From Acridotheres tristis (lineage: Eukaryota; Chordata; Aves; Passeriformes; Sturnidae), in NCBI GenBank assembly GCA_037013685.1, contig CM072887.1, positions 38,305,154-38,369,153 of the forward strand: a stretch of DNA of 64,000 nucleotides, read 5' to 3'. The first letter of the stretch is position 1; each line of letters begins with the position of its first letter. Positions 14,364 through 26,999 of this stretch are shown here, in pieces. The translations under genes were made by a program, and so were the position numbers. The notes under the pieces were generated by a model. It made no database searches. It was not told the DNA's origin and saw only the letters and a list, made by a program, of their open reading frames with translations.

Positions 14364-14872
14364 GTGTTTCATTTCCTAGGTGACAGCAATTGTATGTCGT
14401 CACCAGTGAACTGCACTGACTCTGGAACTATGCCAAGTTTCCTTCAGACGTTGGCATCCCGAGACTTCCTGCGGCTGCTGCAGGCCAGCACCTCTAACCT
14501 GGCTCCCACAGGAGCCAACCACTCATCCTCTCCTGGGAAGAACAGCCTGGTTTGGCCAGGGAGGGCGTAGGGTCCAAGATATCCTGATCTGAAGATCCTA
14601 GCAAAGAGCAAACTCACCCATTCCCTTGGTACTCCCCGCAATTGCCTTACAGATCTTCTACAGAAACAGCTTCCTTCTCACTTGAGCAGCTCCAAAATCC
14701 AACCCTTTGGCCCTGGAGAAGTCCCACCAGCAAGGCTTCCAGTATCAAAAATCACCCAAATCCTTGTGTCACGTTAGTAACGCATTATTTAAATCAACTA
14801 TTGTGGAATCACCTGTACTAATAATCAGCCTCTAAAAATACCCTTAGAGCTCAAAGACCTTCTAGACTAAGA

Positions 14873-14889
14873 TTTTTTTTTTTTTTTTT
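14873..14889. repeat. T17 homopolymer
   Basis: Seventeen T residues following CTAAGA. Nothing recognisable flanks it. Confidence 0.9.
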
Positions 14890-15084
14890 AACCTGGAACT
14901 TCAGGTTATATGACTGAAGACCCTTCTTTGCAGCACATATGTTCCCTAATACAACTTCAAGGCTACCAACTGCGCAGTATGACCAACAGGGCTCACTTGG
15001 CTGTGAACACCAGGGAGGGCAAATATAGTAAAATAACTTCTCCCTAACAGCTCCTCAGTGCTCATGCACTAGTCCAAAATAAGC

Positions 15085-15240
15085 AACTCTGATTCTGTAA
15101 TAATTATTCTGCTCTGGAAGTAGGGTGATTATTTTATTCTGGGATAATTACTCCATTTCCAAAGTGAAATAATAGTTATAGAATAAAATCATTTTTATTT
15201 TGGAATATTTCATCCACATGTGGGAGTTATTCTAGAACAG
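15085..15240. mobile_element. AT-rich imperfect palindrome, possible old MITE
   Basis: The block holds two related arms, 'GGTGATTATTTTATTCTGGGATAATTACT' (about 15,124-15,152) and 'AATAATAGTTATAGAATAAAATCATT' (about 15,169-15,194). The second is close to the reverse complement of the first. Outer segments 'ATTCTGTAATAATTATTCTG' and 'GGGAGTTATTCTAGAACAGC' are also roughly inverted. Nested inverted arms without coding capacity suggest a MITE-like DNA transposon remnant. No target-site duplication was identified. Confidence 0.4.
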
Positions 15241-16659
15241 CTAAATTATACCCTCATAGTTAGAAGGGAACAGTCCTGCCAATCAATTTTCCTCATGCAG
15301 GCGAATCTTTAAATGATCATGCTTTTGAAAAGAACAGTGCAGAAGCTGTCACTGCACAACTGGAGACCCCTACTGTTTAATTTAAAGAAAAACCTGCAAT
15401 CACCTGCAGTAACTCTGGTTAATAGTTCCCCTAAATCATTTAGAGAGGAGTCAATAAAATAAATTACAAGGACATCAAGTGATTTTCAGAGCATGCTGCA
15501 AATATTATTACTGGTAGATGAACCTCATCACATGATTTGAAAATAGTATCCATTTCATTGAATGCCTTCTCCCCACTCACATGATCAGGAATTGCTGCCA
15601 AGGATGGCCTTGGTATACACTCAAGAGGCAAATGTGGGTAGAGGAATATGCCAGCAGCTGTAGCAGCACTTGATTTCTGAAGGAATTAGGGGCATACCTC
15701 AGACTGTGCAGCTATTGTGCTATTTGTTCTAGGGTAACTACCTTAGATAGAAGTTTAAATTTAAAACTGTTTACTTGAAAATACATTCAAAATCTGTTTT
15801 GACTTGGGCCACTGTTTTCTAACATATACAGCTCTCAAGAAATTAAGAAAAGAGTTCAATGGGCATTAAGCTAAGCAAAGAAGTCAGAAAGCTCAAAAGT
15901 TTAGGTTCCCACAGCAACAGTAATTCAGCAACATTCAAGATACAGAGCGAGCATAAATTAACAGTTATTGGAAATGCTGCATATGTGCAGTGTGGCCATG
16001 TTAACATTGCTATGGGAACCTTAACTTTTGAATTGATAAGCATACTACCAAAATATAAATCATACAAAAGAAATCATTACAGATTTTGCTGGAAAATACT
16101 GCATCCAATTCCTCATCTGAAATCAGTTGATGCAGAGCATAAAGACCCTAAACACTCAAAAATCCAAATAGGTGAGAAAATAATCTCTAAGAACAGGGGC
16201 AGCAGATGAATAACTATTGCTGTCACCAATGCTGCAACTTTACTTTAAATTTGAATTTATAGTCAAACAGTATGCAAAATCTCCAAAATTACGACAGATG
16301 AAAAAAAGAAGTTCTTGTACAGCTATCACCCTGCCTTCTTTTCCTCACAGACTTTTCATACATTAAATATTTTGGAAGAATGGATTGGAAATTTGCTACT
16401 GGCTTTAGTATTTTCCAGCATATCTCAATTTAGGGGGGAAAAAAGAAAAATCAAGCTGTATTCTGATATACGCTTTTTTCAGTAGCTGAAAGTCTGGATT
16501 GACTCTCTCACATTATTCTAATTGAACTCAAAGTGTAACAGCTTGATTAGGTCAGATCTTTGGTGATGGAAGTTTTGGTATTCTTAAATGAACCTAGTGA
16601 CAGTAGGCTGTTACTGCAGCCTTACTCTCTAGGAGACTCGATGTCCCTTCAGGATAAAA

Positions 16660-16776
16660 AAACAGTTCTACCACTCCATTCAATTCTCTGTGATGCATGA
16701 TCTTGGGCAAGCCAGGCTTACTTCCCTAAGCTTCATTCCTTGAGCTGTGAAGCAGGGATAAGGACACTCACGTCCC
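16660..16776 (+). mobile_element. Ancient MIR-type SINE core
   Basis: The plus strand reads 'CTCTGTGATGCATGATCTTGGGCAAGCC...CTTCCCTAAGCTTCATTCCTTGAGCTGTGAAGCAGGGATAAGGAC'. This follows the MIR core order known from amniotes: 'CTGTGTGACCTTGGGCAAG', then 'CACTTCCCT', then 'CTCAGTTTCC', then 'CATCTGTAAAATGGGGATAA'. Divergence is high, as expected of a very old SINE. No tRNA-derived head is clearly recognisable. Confidence 0.65.
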
Positions 16777-18703
16777 TTTTAATGCACAGGTCCAGTGTGT
16801 TAACTAAGTGGCTTTTCTCTCCTTTAAAACAACAACAAAATCTTCAAGGCAGTCTTTTTACAGTATTTGAACAGAATTCCAGCAGCATCTGAAATAATGT
16901 CTCTGCCAACTTTTCGTCTGTGGAAAGAAAAAACTAAAACTTCCTCTCTGCCACTCCAGGTTTTCATTTCTGCGTGGCATATATGGTTGGTCCCATTCAA
17001 AATCCTGTTGGACAAGTTTCTTCTTCAGAGTGACTGCAAGATCACCAAGTATTTTGAACCAAGAAACAGGGCAAGTTTCAGAGGCTGGAACTGCAGAAAC
17101 AAGATAAATAGTGTTCTCCAGTCCAAGTCAATGCAAAAGGCTTTCTTGCTGATATCCTGGCAAGCATGCCTGGAATTGTACTAACATCAGCAGGATTTCC
17201 TTGCTCATAGCAAAAGCAGGATATTGGCTTTGAAACAAGCCACACAGTTCAAAGAGACTCTAATCTAAATTATTTGAAGTGACTCTGATTTCTTGGCATT
17301 TATAGAATAGACTTAATGAAGATTACATGGGCCTATCACTTGAACATGTGCTCCATGTATCATTAAGATTTTACTCAGGCCATGAACTTGAGCTTCCCTA
17401 GAGTGATTTAGAAAAATAAGAAAACAAACTAACACTGGTTAGAATAATGCTTTTACAAAATCAGAGATGTATGTTTCAAATAGGTAGTGACATCTCTCAT
17501 TAGTCTCTGTGAGAAGGACAGAAAATTTTGCCCAGTATACTCATGACTGAATTTCTCACAGCAAAACACTATATTATTTGGTCAAAACTAAAGAGTTTAC
17601 ACTCCTTTATATACACTTATTCCTTATGTTCTTCCTCCATCAGGCAGGGTACTGCATTTTCTAGACTTCTGTGAACACAGCCTAAGTAACACAAAGTTTA
17701 GGTGGCAGAATTATATTTTCAAACTGTACTTAAGCTGTTGCATGAGAAGGACAGAAAGCATGGTTTAACTGAAGGCCCTGTCATTTCAAAAGGTTTGCAG
17801 CTATCTTTCAACAAACTACCTAGTGCTTTAATAACCATCTACCTTCTGTGTTTAGTCACCTCTCATAAATGGTAACCTGCACATATTTCAACTTCCACAC
17901 CACTATGTTCAGTACCCTGAAACCACTCTTGTGCTGTAGCCAGGATCCTCACCATCTCTGCTTCCTTTAGATCCAACCCAGCCCCACAGCATGAAGGACA
18001 CTTTTGTCTGGATAGGCTCCATTGGTGTCTGAAAACTGATTCCTTTCTGAGTCAGCTCCATTCCTAATTACTCTTGCTATGTGGCTTCTCCAACATCCTC
18101 TGAAGCTCTACTGTTGAATCCCAATTCTTTTCCTTCAAAAATGATACTAGCAAGGATGTAGTCGCATGTTTGTTCACTCAGCCCATGAAGTGAGAAAAAA
18201 GGCATCATGTTTTCTAATGAAATTGGTTAGTTATCTTTAAATGATTTAACACATTTTCTGTTCAGTGAACTTTGTCAGGTATGTAGGTGGTAAATTTTTG
18301 AAAAAATATTCCCACACCTCATGAACTTAACTCTGATTTACTGAGAACATTTCTAGCCTGACTCCCATTTATGACAGGTGGGAATTATTTAGCTTGGTTT
18401 TCTGGGACAGCAATGGGAATCACCAAAAAAAGATCCTTCCAGGTACTTTGTGTTCATATGACAATAGCTATCCAGCTCGTCACAGTTTTATCATCACATT
18501 TCTATCTACAGAAACTACCGCTGCTGTTCAGCATGTTTTTAGCCATTACTTGCCCTCCTGATCTCCACTCTTAGAGGCATCTTCCAATTTCAGAATGTAT
18601 GGAGCACTTGTCTCTGCATTCTGACGTATCATGGAAAGTGTAGTGTACTGCAAACATTCTACTAGTCTACTATTCACTTCAGCATCCCGTGCTAGTATGA
18701 CTT

Positions 18704-18765
18704 AAAACAAACAAACAAGCAAGCAAACAAAAAACAAGCGAAAAGCAAACACAAAAAACCCCAAC
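18704..18765. repeat. (CAAA)n A-rich simple repeat
   Basis: Degenerate CAAA and CAAG units (ACAAACAAACAAGCAAGCAAACAAAAAACAAGCG) run into AAAAAACCCCAAC. It looks like a decayed tetranucleotide array. No retroelement body was seen on either side. Confidence 0.8.
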
Positions 18766-19924
18766 ATTGAAAATTTTGGTAAGAATTACTCCCTATTAGC
18801 TCCTGCTACCTCTAATAACCACCATACAGCATTCAAACATTTAAATTAGACAGACAATTTTTCTCTTACCCTTAATTTCCTCTTTCCTTTTGACCCTATC
18901 TCTTGCCAAATATAAGCTAAGAGTAGTTCATGACTGATTCAAGCTATTCTCCCTCTCAATGGCATAACATGGTAAGGGCTAGAGCACTGAAAGTGAGCGA
19001 GTCAGGTTATATAAGCAAACACAGTGCCTCCTGGCTAGATGCAGATGAGTTTCATTTATAACCTGATGCCTTGTCAAAAGATCCATATCCTGTATGCAAA
19101 CCATTATGCTAATTTGTTTTATTGAATATCCAAATTCATCACAATCTAAAATGCTAGCAAAAAAAGTTGTTTCTGAAACGTCAAGGAGATTAAGCTCTGC
19201 CTAGATGTTTCTGTTTAGGTAATAGTAAATGCACAGTGATAGATAACTTAATGTACACAAGTTCTAATGAACTGTGTGTAAAAGGAAACTGAAAACATCT
19301 GCATGTCACTTTACAGGTGACTCAGTGCAGGTTTGCTTCCCTTCAGGTCTCATTTCGTACTGCTTCTTAGTGTTCCAGCCATAAAAGCACAGTGGTGTTC
19401 TGAAACACTTCAGAGAAAATAGCAAGGATTGTGCAAAGTCCAGGTAAAGTTTCCATTCTGCGCATCATTTTACTGTATGTCTCTTTTATCAGTGAGATGC
19501 TGAATCTCCTTTTCCTTTACTACTGTGTTTGGTGCTCATAGCTGAAGAAGATGAATTAAATAAAGAGGACATGCACAAAATCACACGACTCAAAAGATGA
19601 TACATCATTGCTGACTGAAGACTAGTCGTGAAATCTGCAACAAACCAAGTCATCGTACTTTGTCAGCAGAATACCATTATATTTATTAAAATCATGTTCT
19701 GCTTTAAAATGAACTATGCTGACTACCATATCTCAGACAGTTATGCCTGTAGACCTATATCTGTTACTTATCTACTTGGTGAGAAAAGGACCAATAAACC
19801 CCTTCGAATATGATTTGGTCTTTCCCCATTTCTACCGCTATTGAAGCCCCCAGGACAGTATCTTTTTCTTTGTGTGATAGCCCAATCCTCCTCTGTATTT
19901 ACAGCACCTCTCAAATTTCTGTGA

Positions 19925-19965
19925 TCATTCATCACTACTCCCAATCATTTCATCATTACTCCCAA
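19925..19965. repeat. Two-copy tandem repeat of about 20 bases
   Basis: TCATTCATCACTACTCCCAA at 19,925-19,944 is followed at once by TCATTTCATCATTACTCCCAA at 19,945-19,965, with one inserted base and one substitution. It is a simple local duplication. Confidence 0.85.
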
Positions 19966-21188
19966 CTTTTGTGCCAGAGGTCAACATCAAGACATTACTT
20001 ACTGGAGGCCCAAGACCTCGTGGAATTCCACTAGCAGGTCGTCACAGAGCAAGTCTGGGGCTTCCCTCTTTGTCTCTGCCTCCCACTCTCCCACCTTTAG
20101 TTCCTTTTGTATCATACAGTACCTGTTTTTTCATTGTTCCTTCTGTTCAACCAAACATTCTCTATGTGGCACTGTACTAAAAATTCAACTTTACTGTCTT
20201 CGGAGACAGCAGCAATATCTTCCTCTCCATTTAGTGTGAGCAGATGTCCATCTAGTCACAGAAGAGAGCAGCTATCAGCTGGGTGAGCAGATGAGGGAAA
20301 AGCATCCCCAGACAAAATACCCTCCCAAGTGCCACTCAATAGTGACAGCTGTCACCTCCCTTTGCACTCTTACCAAACCCATCCTTCCTGTCCTGCATGA
20401 AAATCTGCATGTTGCAGCAGCCCTCACTAAATGGGAGGTGCAACATGTGATAACTTTGCACCTCTCCTTCCCCAGAAACCCAGAACCTAAACCCTCAAAG
20501 CACCAGAGTTGTCCCTGCTCGGTATCAAATGACGCCACCCCCAGGAAAGGTCCTGTTAACAGCAGAAAGTCAGATACCAATAAAGCAAAAAAAATCTAAC
20601 CTAAAAGGAGCTGATTCTGCCCGAGCTGCCAGTAAACAGAGGCTTTGGGCACAAGGCAGGATCAAACTGCAATGTGAAAATAGCAGGACAGTTGGGTTTA
20701 ATTTTTTACTCATTCTAATCCTGTTCATTTTAACATTGAATAAAAAAAAATAAATTAAGGATTAGAATATGACATTGACCTAGCTATGAACTACAACACA
20801 AGTACACTGCCCAATATGGTTATATTTCCACTGCCAATGTAATTTTCTGAATCCTTGCATTTTATGAAATGTTTGGGAGACTTTACCAAGACAAAAGAGA
20901 ATTCTCCACATTCATCCTATTTAAGTGATTGCTCTTAATAAGGATAAGCAGTCTTATCTTGCACAACTTTCCACAAAACAAACATCTCAAAGCATCAGGG
21001 TTTTTTACAAATTAAAATTACTGGTTAAACACACAAAATACAAAGACAAACCTACCCACCTTACAGAGCTATTTCCATATGTTTAATACTTGGAGTGTGA
21101 AGGCATCCCTCTTCTGATTGTGCTGAAGTAACAGGCACAGACTCCAAGCAATCTGGCAGCATTGCTCAAAAAATTACTCTAGATCTGT

Positions 21189-21201
21189 CCAGTAGAGGGC
21201 A
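21189..21201 (+). promoter_or_regulatory. CTCF core motif match
   Basis: CCAGTAGAGGGCA matches every position of the CTCF core CCASYAGRKGGCR. It lies in unique AT-rich DNA of the presumed intron. The extended motif on the flanks is not strong (following bases ATGACATAC). Motif orientation is plus. Confidence 0.45.
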
Positions 21202-21720
21202 ATGACATACATACACAGTGAGAAGTTGAATTTGAAATGCACACTTGTAAAAAACAAAACTAAATTTAAGAAATCCCTATAGTTTTAAAGCATTAATGAC
21301 TGCTTTATCTGTAGTATTTATATTCAGGGGTATACAGATCAGTGTCCCCCATTTTAATGCCTCAAAGAACTTCCAAATTTAAAATTATACATTAAAAATC
21401 TTTTTGATGTTTTTGCAAAATTGACCACTATCTACAGAGAAACAAGTCAGCCTTACATAAAATAACAACCTATCTTTATTTTAGATTTGCAGGCTAAATG
21501 GCAGAAGTGTTTTTGTCCCTTCAGCAAATATATTTTAGTTGCTAAAAAAACTCCACTTTTTGTTCAAAATTGGTCCAGAAGGATACTGTTAAATCATTTT
21601 CTTCCTGTCACACACCCATCTACTACAAGGAATGTGCACAGACATTAAATAAGATACTGTATTTGCATGCAAAGCTGCTGCTGCAGCCCAGCTGTGCCTT
21701 TTACAGGTCTCAGGGAATTC

Positions 21721-21739
21721 TTTTTTTTTTTTTTTTTTT
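21721..21739. repeat. T19 homopolymer
   Basis: Nineteen T residues after GGGAATTC. The GC-richer stretch on the right (to about 21,930) has no recognisable gene or repeat identity. Confidence 0.9.
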
Positions 21740-22193
21740 AACTACACTTAGAAATAACCCAAAACTTCCTGGGGGTCTGCAGCACATTTGGACTTGCAGG
21801 TACAAGGAGGCTGGGGCTGAAGCACTGAACCAGCCCTGCCAGCTCCTGAGGGATCCCAGTAGCAAGGTAGGACTGCAAGCAGTGCCCAGCACCCCTGTCC
21901 CTCCAAGGACAAGAGGAGCTCTTCTGAAGAAAACAGACGTGATAGAAAGCCCCATGGACACAAGCCACCACAAATGCTTGTTTATGTCCTGTTGTGACTA
22001 TGTTTCAAGTGCTGTCACCTCAGGTTATCTAGGCTCCCAAAATTTTCCACCACGGTTTTGAATGATCTCAGGTTATATTCTCAGATCTCCTACCCCTGTG
22101 CTACAGATACAGAGAGAACACAACTGTTAAACATACACCCAATAGCAGGCATGAAAATGAGATGCAAGTCACAAGTAATAGTAAATTTTCTGA

Positions 22194-22208
22194 TTTTTTT
22201 TTTTTTTT
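22194..22208. repeat. T15 homopolymer
   Basis: Fifteen T residues followed by AG. It resembles a polypyrimidine tract plus acceptor dinucleotide, but no credible exon follows. Confidence 0.85.
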
Positions 22209-25200
22209 AGTATGGCAAAGAATGGTTCATATCAACACATGTCATCATCTGAACAGTTCTTTTCCAGAGTATCCAACTTACTTGGCTGAATGTGGTAGTC
22301 CCTAGGGCAGCTGGTCAGGACTCAGAATTTGCTACAAAAGTCCTGCACTACACTCCACTCCGGGAGGGAGGAACAAGCCTCCCAAATCTCAAGTACACTG
22401 GCTGTTACCAGAGTTAGCAGGCAGTGGGCGAGAACTCCTCCAGCTCCTTTTATCAAGATGTTCATCTCATGATCTACTGGTTTCCTAGCAGCTGCCACAG
22501 CTGGAAGTGTGAGAGCCCTCCAGGCCGAAGCAGCATGCATGGAGCAGCTGCCCAGTTCATACAGTGTGAAGGCCCTGGAGCCTGCAGTGCAGACAGCAAG
22601 CCAGCAAGAAACTTGGATTATGGTGAAAGCTCAAAGTACAAACTTCTAGGACAGTCTTACACTTCATAAAGTTTGGATTTGCCTGTGCAAAAGAGACATT
22701 TTTAGAGGATCCACAACTCACTGTGATTTACACCTCAAGAACTTGCATGTTGTATGGTAACCCCTCCCTGCTTTGGTTACATTCACCTCACGTGTTTTAT
22801 ATTTTCTTCATCATAGACACCTCAAAAGTGTTTGTTTTTTTAAAATCAAAACAGCTGCTTGAAGAACTTGATCGAAGCTTTAGAGAAGTGCAGTTATGAC
22901 ACATGTATGTCAAATGGTTTATAGCCTTGGGTACAGCCTCTGTTCAAAGCACTTGTAGCATTTATCTAGAGTGATGGACACAATAATTTCTCATTATTAA
23001 AGATAATTGAGGTTAAAAAGTTAACTTAATTTTTATAATTCTTTAAAAGATGATGTCATTTAAACAAATTTAAACTCACTGAATAATTTGCTTTATATGT
23101 TCTCAGAAAGAAAAAAAAGTTAACATACTGATACTGATTTTTCATGTTAGATATTGACCAAATCTGTCTATTTTAAGGGAAAAATGGGTTTGAGTTTCTT
23201 TTTCGGGGGGCTTGGGTTTTCTTACTATTGTACTTTCTATGTATGTATATGGTATGATTGCAATAAGAGGTATTAAAATCTTGTCATATATGAAACTAAT
23301 CCTCATGTGATTTAGCTGCCAGAATGCTAGTTAAGTATAATCAATAATCTACCTACTTGATGGATGGAAACTATGAATTTTGATAGAATTAACATGCCTG
23401 CCACTATTGTAGGCTTACCTCACCAGGAAAGCAAAGTAACAAGATATATCTAGAAAGGATGTCTCTAGAAATAGCATATCATCATCATCCAACTTCAATC
23501 AATTTGTATCTGTCAACATGCAGAGGGTTTCTGTACGCTTGGACTTGACTCAAGGAAATCCCTTCATATGAAGCAAAACAAATATTTTAGCTTTTCACAC
23601 CAGAAGCACCTGCACATTCTGCTTATGGGTTTAATTTTTTTTTTTCTTAATGCTATGAACATCCTACCTCAAAGGCCTTTTGGCAAACTATCAGGACAGA
23701 AAAAGACCCTAGCAAATTAAATATGTCCTCTGTGATACACAGGCCTTTGTCAGAAGATAGCAATTACTATGAGCCACAACACCTAGGCTACATGCACCAG
23801 ATATGGAAATAAGGTGGTGTGAAGAATAAGCACTCAGGAAAAAAATGTAGAAGGAATTTCAGGACATGCAGGTTACGCAGACAAGATGGCACAGGACAAA
23901 GCTCAAGGGTGCCTGTATGGAAGACTGGAAAGTATGCAGAAAGAGTCTGCAGGCAGCACACTCATACAGCACACAGGACATTGCACACCAGGAAGGCAGA
24001 GAGCAACATGCAGCCTTGCAGCACAGTTCCAGTCCTTTTACTTTACAAACACGGAAAAACAAATCAAAGCTGCTAGCAAGGAAAGCTATTTTGTGTTAAC
24101 TAGATTTTTTTTTTAATATAGTAAGATCATTCTACTGCTCTGCCATAATAAAGAAGTTACCATGAGATTCCTGTCCTTGATTCCAGCAGCAAGAATTTTT
24201 CCTAACCCAAAACCCAGTGAACCATCGGCTCCTCAAGAAAAGGTACTTCCTGCTGTAATTAATATACATTTTCCATACATTCTAATGAAGCCATTTATTT
24301 TCCTTAAGGCCAGTAACACGCTAACATAAACTGTTGTCAAAAAGTTAGCAGCAGCTAAACCTCACCTGCAGGGTAATTTCCCACCTCTTGGAGACAAGCA
24401 CAGAGCCTGGGCGAATCCTGCTCCCTGTCTCACCTCACCCTCTCCACCTCAATACCCCAAGGAAATGAACTAAGGAATGCAGGCATGTAAGGAGCCAAAA
24501 GCAGGGGGTACATCCTCAGTTTCGGCAGCCAGAAGGCTCAAAACATACATGACCCATAGCTTAGGGATGTGAGCATGCTGACACTGCTCTGATGACAGCA
24601 GAGCTTTGCAAGGCATAAACAACACAGACACCACCGAGGCAGGAAGCCTTTAAGTACACAAGTGAGCAGGAACACAGCTATAATTTTGCTGAGTCATGTC
24701 CTATGAGCCTCACAGGTGTGGGGAAGACAAGAGCTCCTCCAATTCCTATCCAGCTTGGAAGGGGTCAGTCACACCCAGTACAGACCAGCTGAGGCTGAAG
24801 GGAGCCCAAGTAAAGAAACTGTCTCTCACTTGTGCATTTTGTTGCCTGATTGTGAGTGTGCTTTTAAAACTGCAAGGGCTTAGCCCCAGACAGTGGTTGC
24901 TGCAAAACATTCTTTCTGTGGCTGATTTTAGCTCTTTCAGACAAGTTCGCAGATCCGCTGAGCAAAGTAAAGATTCAGGTTGCTTAAAAGAATAAAACCA
25001 GCACTTTTTTACTCCTCTCTGCAACTCACAACCCAACTTCAAATTTGAGATGCTGGATAGTTTTGCAATGAAGATCCATAGACACAGAGATCCACTTTGG
25101 AACAAGACTGAACATAGAAATATGTTCATCTGGACCTTCTTTTTAAAGCATGATATTTGCCTAATTCCACATTCAAGTATTTTATGGTTAGTTCTGAAAA

Positions 25201-25770
25201 TACTCTGCTAGCCTTAACCATTAATGTCTTAAGAACCTATTCAACTACTTTTTTCTTTTTATATCACTAAAGCTGAATCAACAAGATTGCAGAGATCTGT
25301 CTGAGATCAGAGTAACTGCAGAGCTGAATTTAGCCCAGTGATATTTTGTTTAAAGGAACAGCACAGAATCGAGAAACTTTGTACTCATGAGTGTTTTGGA
25401 ACTGCATGGAGGACAAACTCATTAGGCTGAAAAGCAGTACTTCTATCTAGATGTAGTAACTGCATGAATAGCATCTCAACCAGTTCATCTGGAGATCCCT
25501 TCAGTAACTACTGCTTTCTAAAGAAGTGTTTTTTAAAGACCTTATTACTGTATAGAAAAATAAAAAGGAACATAGCAATTGAAATATATGGAAATACATG
25601 AACTGCAACTAATGAAATTTATCCCTAAATGTCATATTTTCACCAACTCACAGAATTACTTCTCATTTCTTACACTGGATTTTAAGAAAAAATATAATCT
25701 CTGGACCTTCCTCCTCTCCCCAAAGGGAACAAAAAATAATTTTAAAAGGCAAGATGAAATTGCTAAATGC

Positions 25771-26735
25771 AATTCATAGAAATCATACAATAATTCAGCT
25801 TGGACAGGTCTCTGGAGTTTTCTAGTCTTTTGCTCAGAGCAGGGTCAAGCTGAGATCAGGGTTTTATCAGCTGAGTCTTGAAAACCTTCAATGGTGGAAG
25901 TTGAACAACCTGTCTGAGCAACCTGCTTCACTGCTTGACTGGCTCCAGAGAGAAAAAGCTTTTCATTACAGCCAACCTAAACCCCTTACTGCAACTTAGG
26001 TCCACTGTCTCTTGTCCTTCTGCCATGCACTGCTCTGAAGAGCCTGGCTCCATCTTCTCAATAACCTCCTCTAGAAATTGGTGGACTACTATTAGCTCCA
26101 GCTGCATCACCTCTTCCCTAGGCTGAACAAGCCCAATTCCCTCAGCCTCTCTTCACCTGCCAGGTGCTTCAGCCACAGCCATCTTGGTGACCCTCCTCTA
26201 AACTCTATATAAATGTCTTTCTTGTATTTGGGGATCCAAAACTGGACACAGTACCCCAGGGGCAGCCTGACAATTGCTGAGTGGAGGGACATAACCACAT
26301 CCCTCTAGCTGCATGCCATACTTCTGTTACTATAGTCCAGCATGCTGTTAGCTGCTGCCTACACTGCCAGGGCATGTTCCTGACTTATATGCAGTTTGTC
26401 TTCTACCAGGCCCATAAAGTTCTTTTCTGTCAAGCTGTTCCCTGGTCTGTATTCTTTCAAGGTGGGGACTGTATTGTTCAGGTGTGGGACTTGGCATTTG
26501 TCCTTGCTAAATTTCATAAAGCTCCTGCTGGCCCTTCCATCCAGCCTGTCTAGGTCCCTCAAGATTGGCTCTGCTTTTAAGCATTTTGAATGGTTCCTAC
26601 AGTTTGGTATGATCTGCAAACTAAGAGCAAGCCCTCCATCATCCCCTCCATGTCACTGCCAAAGATACTCATTGACAGGTATCAGGACAGACCCCTGTGG
26701 TACTCAGTTCAAGCAGACTCTTTATTGAGAGCATA
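25771..26735 (-). mobile_element. CR1 LINE fragment with reverse-transcriptase C-terminal relic
   Basis: It starts with antisense CR1 3'-end sequence (TCATAGAAATCATACAATAATTCAGCTTGG) and continues through 'CTCAGAGCAGGGTCAAGCTGAG' and the 'AACAAGCCCAATTCCCTCAGCCTCTCTTC' block. On the minus strand the segment around 26,360-26,560 encodes LRDLDRLDG...KFSKDKCQVPHLN. This matches the conserved CR1 tail 'LQRDLDRLE...KFNKGKCKVLHLG' known from the family. It is 5'-truncated. The 3' end points left. The boundary on the right is approximate because the sequence fades into AT-rich DNA. Confidence 0.88.
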
Positions 26736-26999
26736 TCCCCCTGGTACATCCAAACTGAGCATTTCAGGCAGGATTTCAAGGCATAAGATTACAAGTATAG
26801 CAGCATATCCAAATTTAATATTTAATAAAATAAAAATCAGCTTTCAGCTTTTAAAAAATCAGCTTTTAGATTGCTATTTACATGACCTAACTTTAGCATT
26901 AAGCCTAGTTACCACTGGCTTCCTTTTTAGTGAGCAGGGAGAAAAAAAAGTCAGTACAAGGGGCGACCAACTGGCTGGACAAGTTAGCAGCTCTGCAAA

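Larger units (their letters stand above)
16777..25770. other. Presumed intron 1 interior: unique sequence
   Basis: Only simple repeats, a small tandem duplication and the CTCF-like site were found. Chance frames up to 163 codons (21,570-22,061, running through a poly-T) lack domains and have antisense frames of similar quality. Confidence 0.6.

Noticed and set aside
15843..16209. 116-codon plus-strand frame with an overlapping 74-codon minus-strand frame
   Set aside because: The peptide has a less biased composition than most here but no recognisable domain, no CpG island, no splice context and a comparable antisense frame.
21570..22061. 163-codon plus-strand frame
   Set aside because: Includes a run of F from poly-T and shows no domain; three antisense frames of similar quality overlap it.
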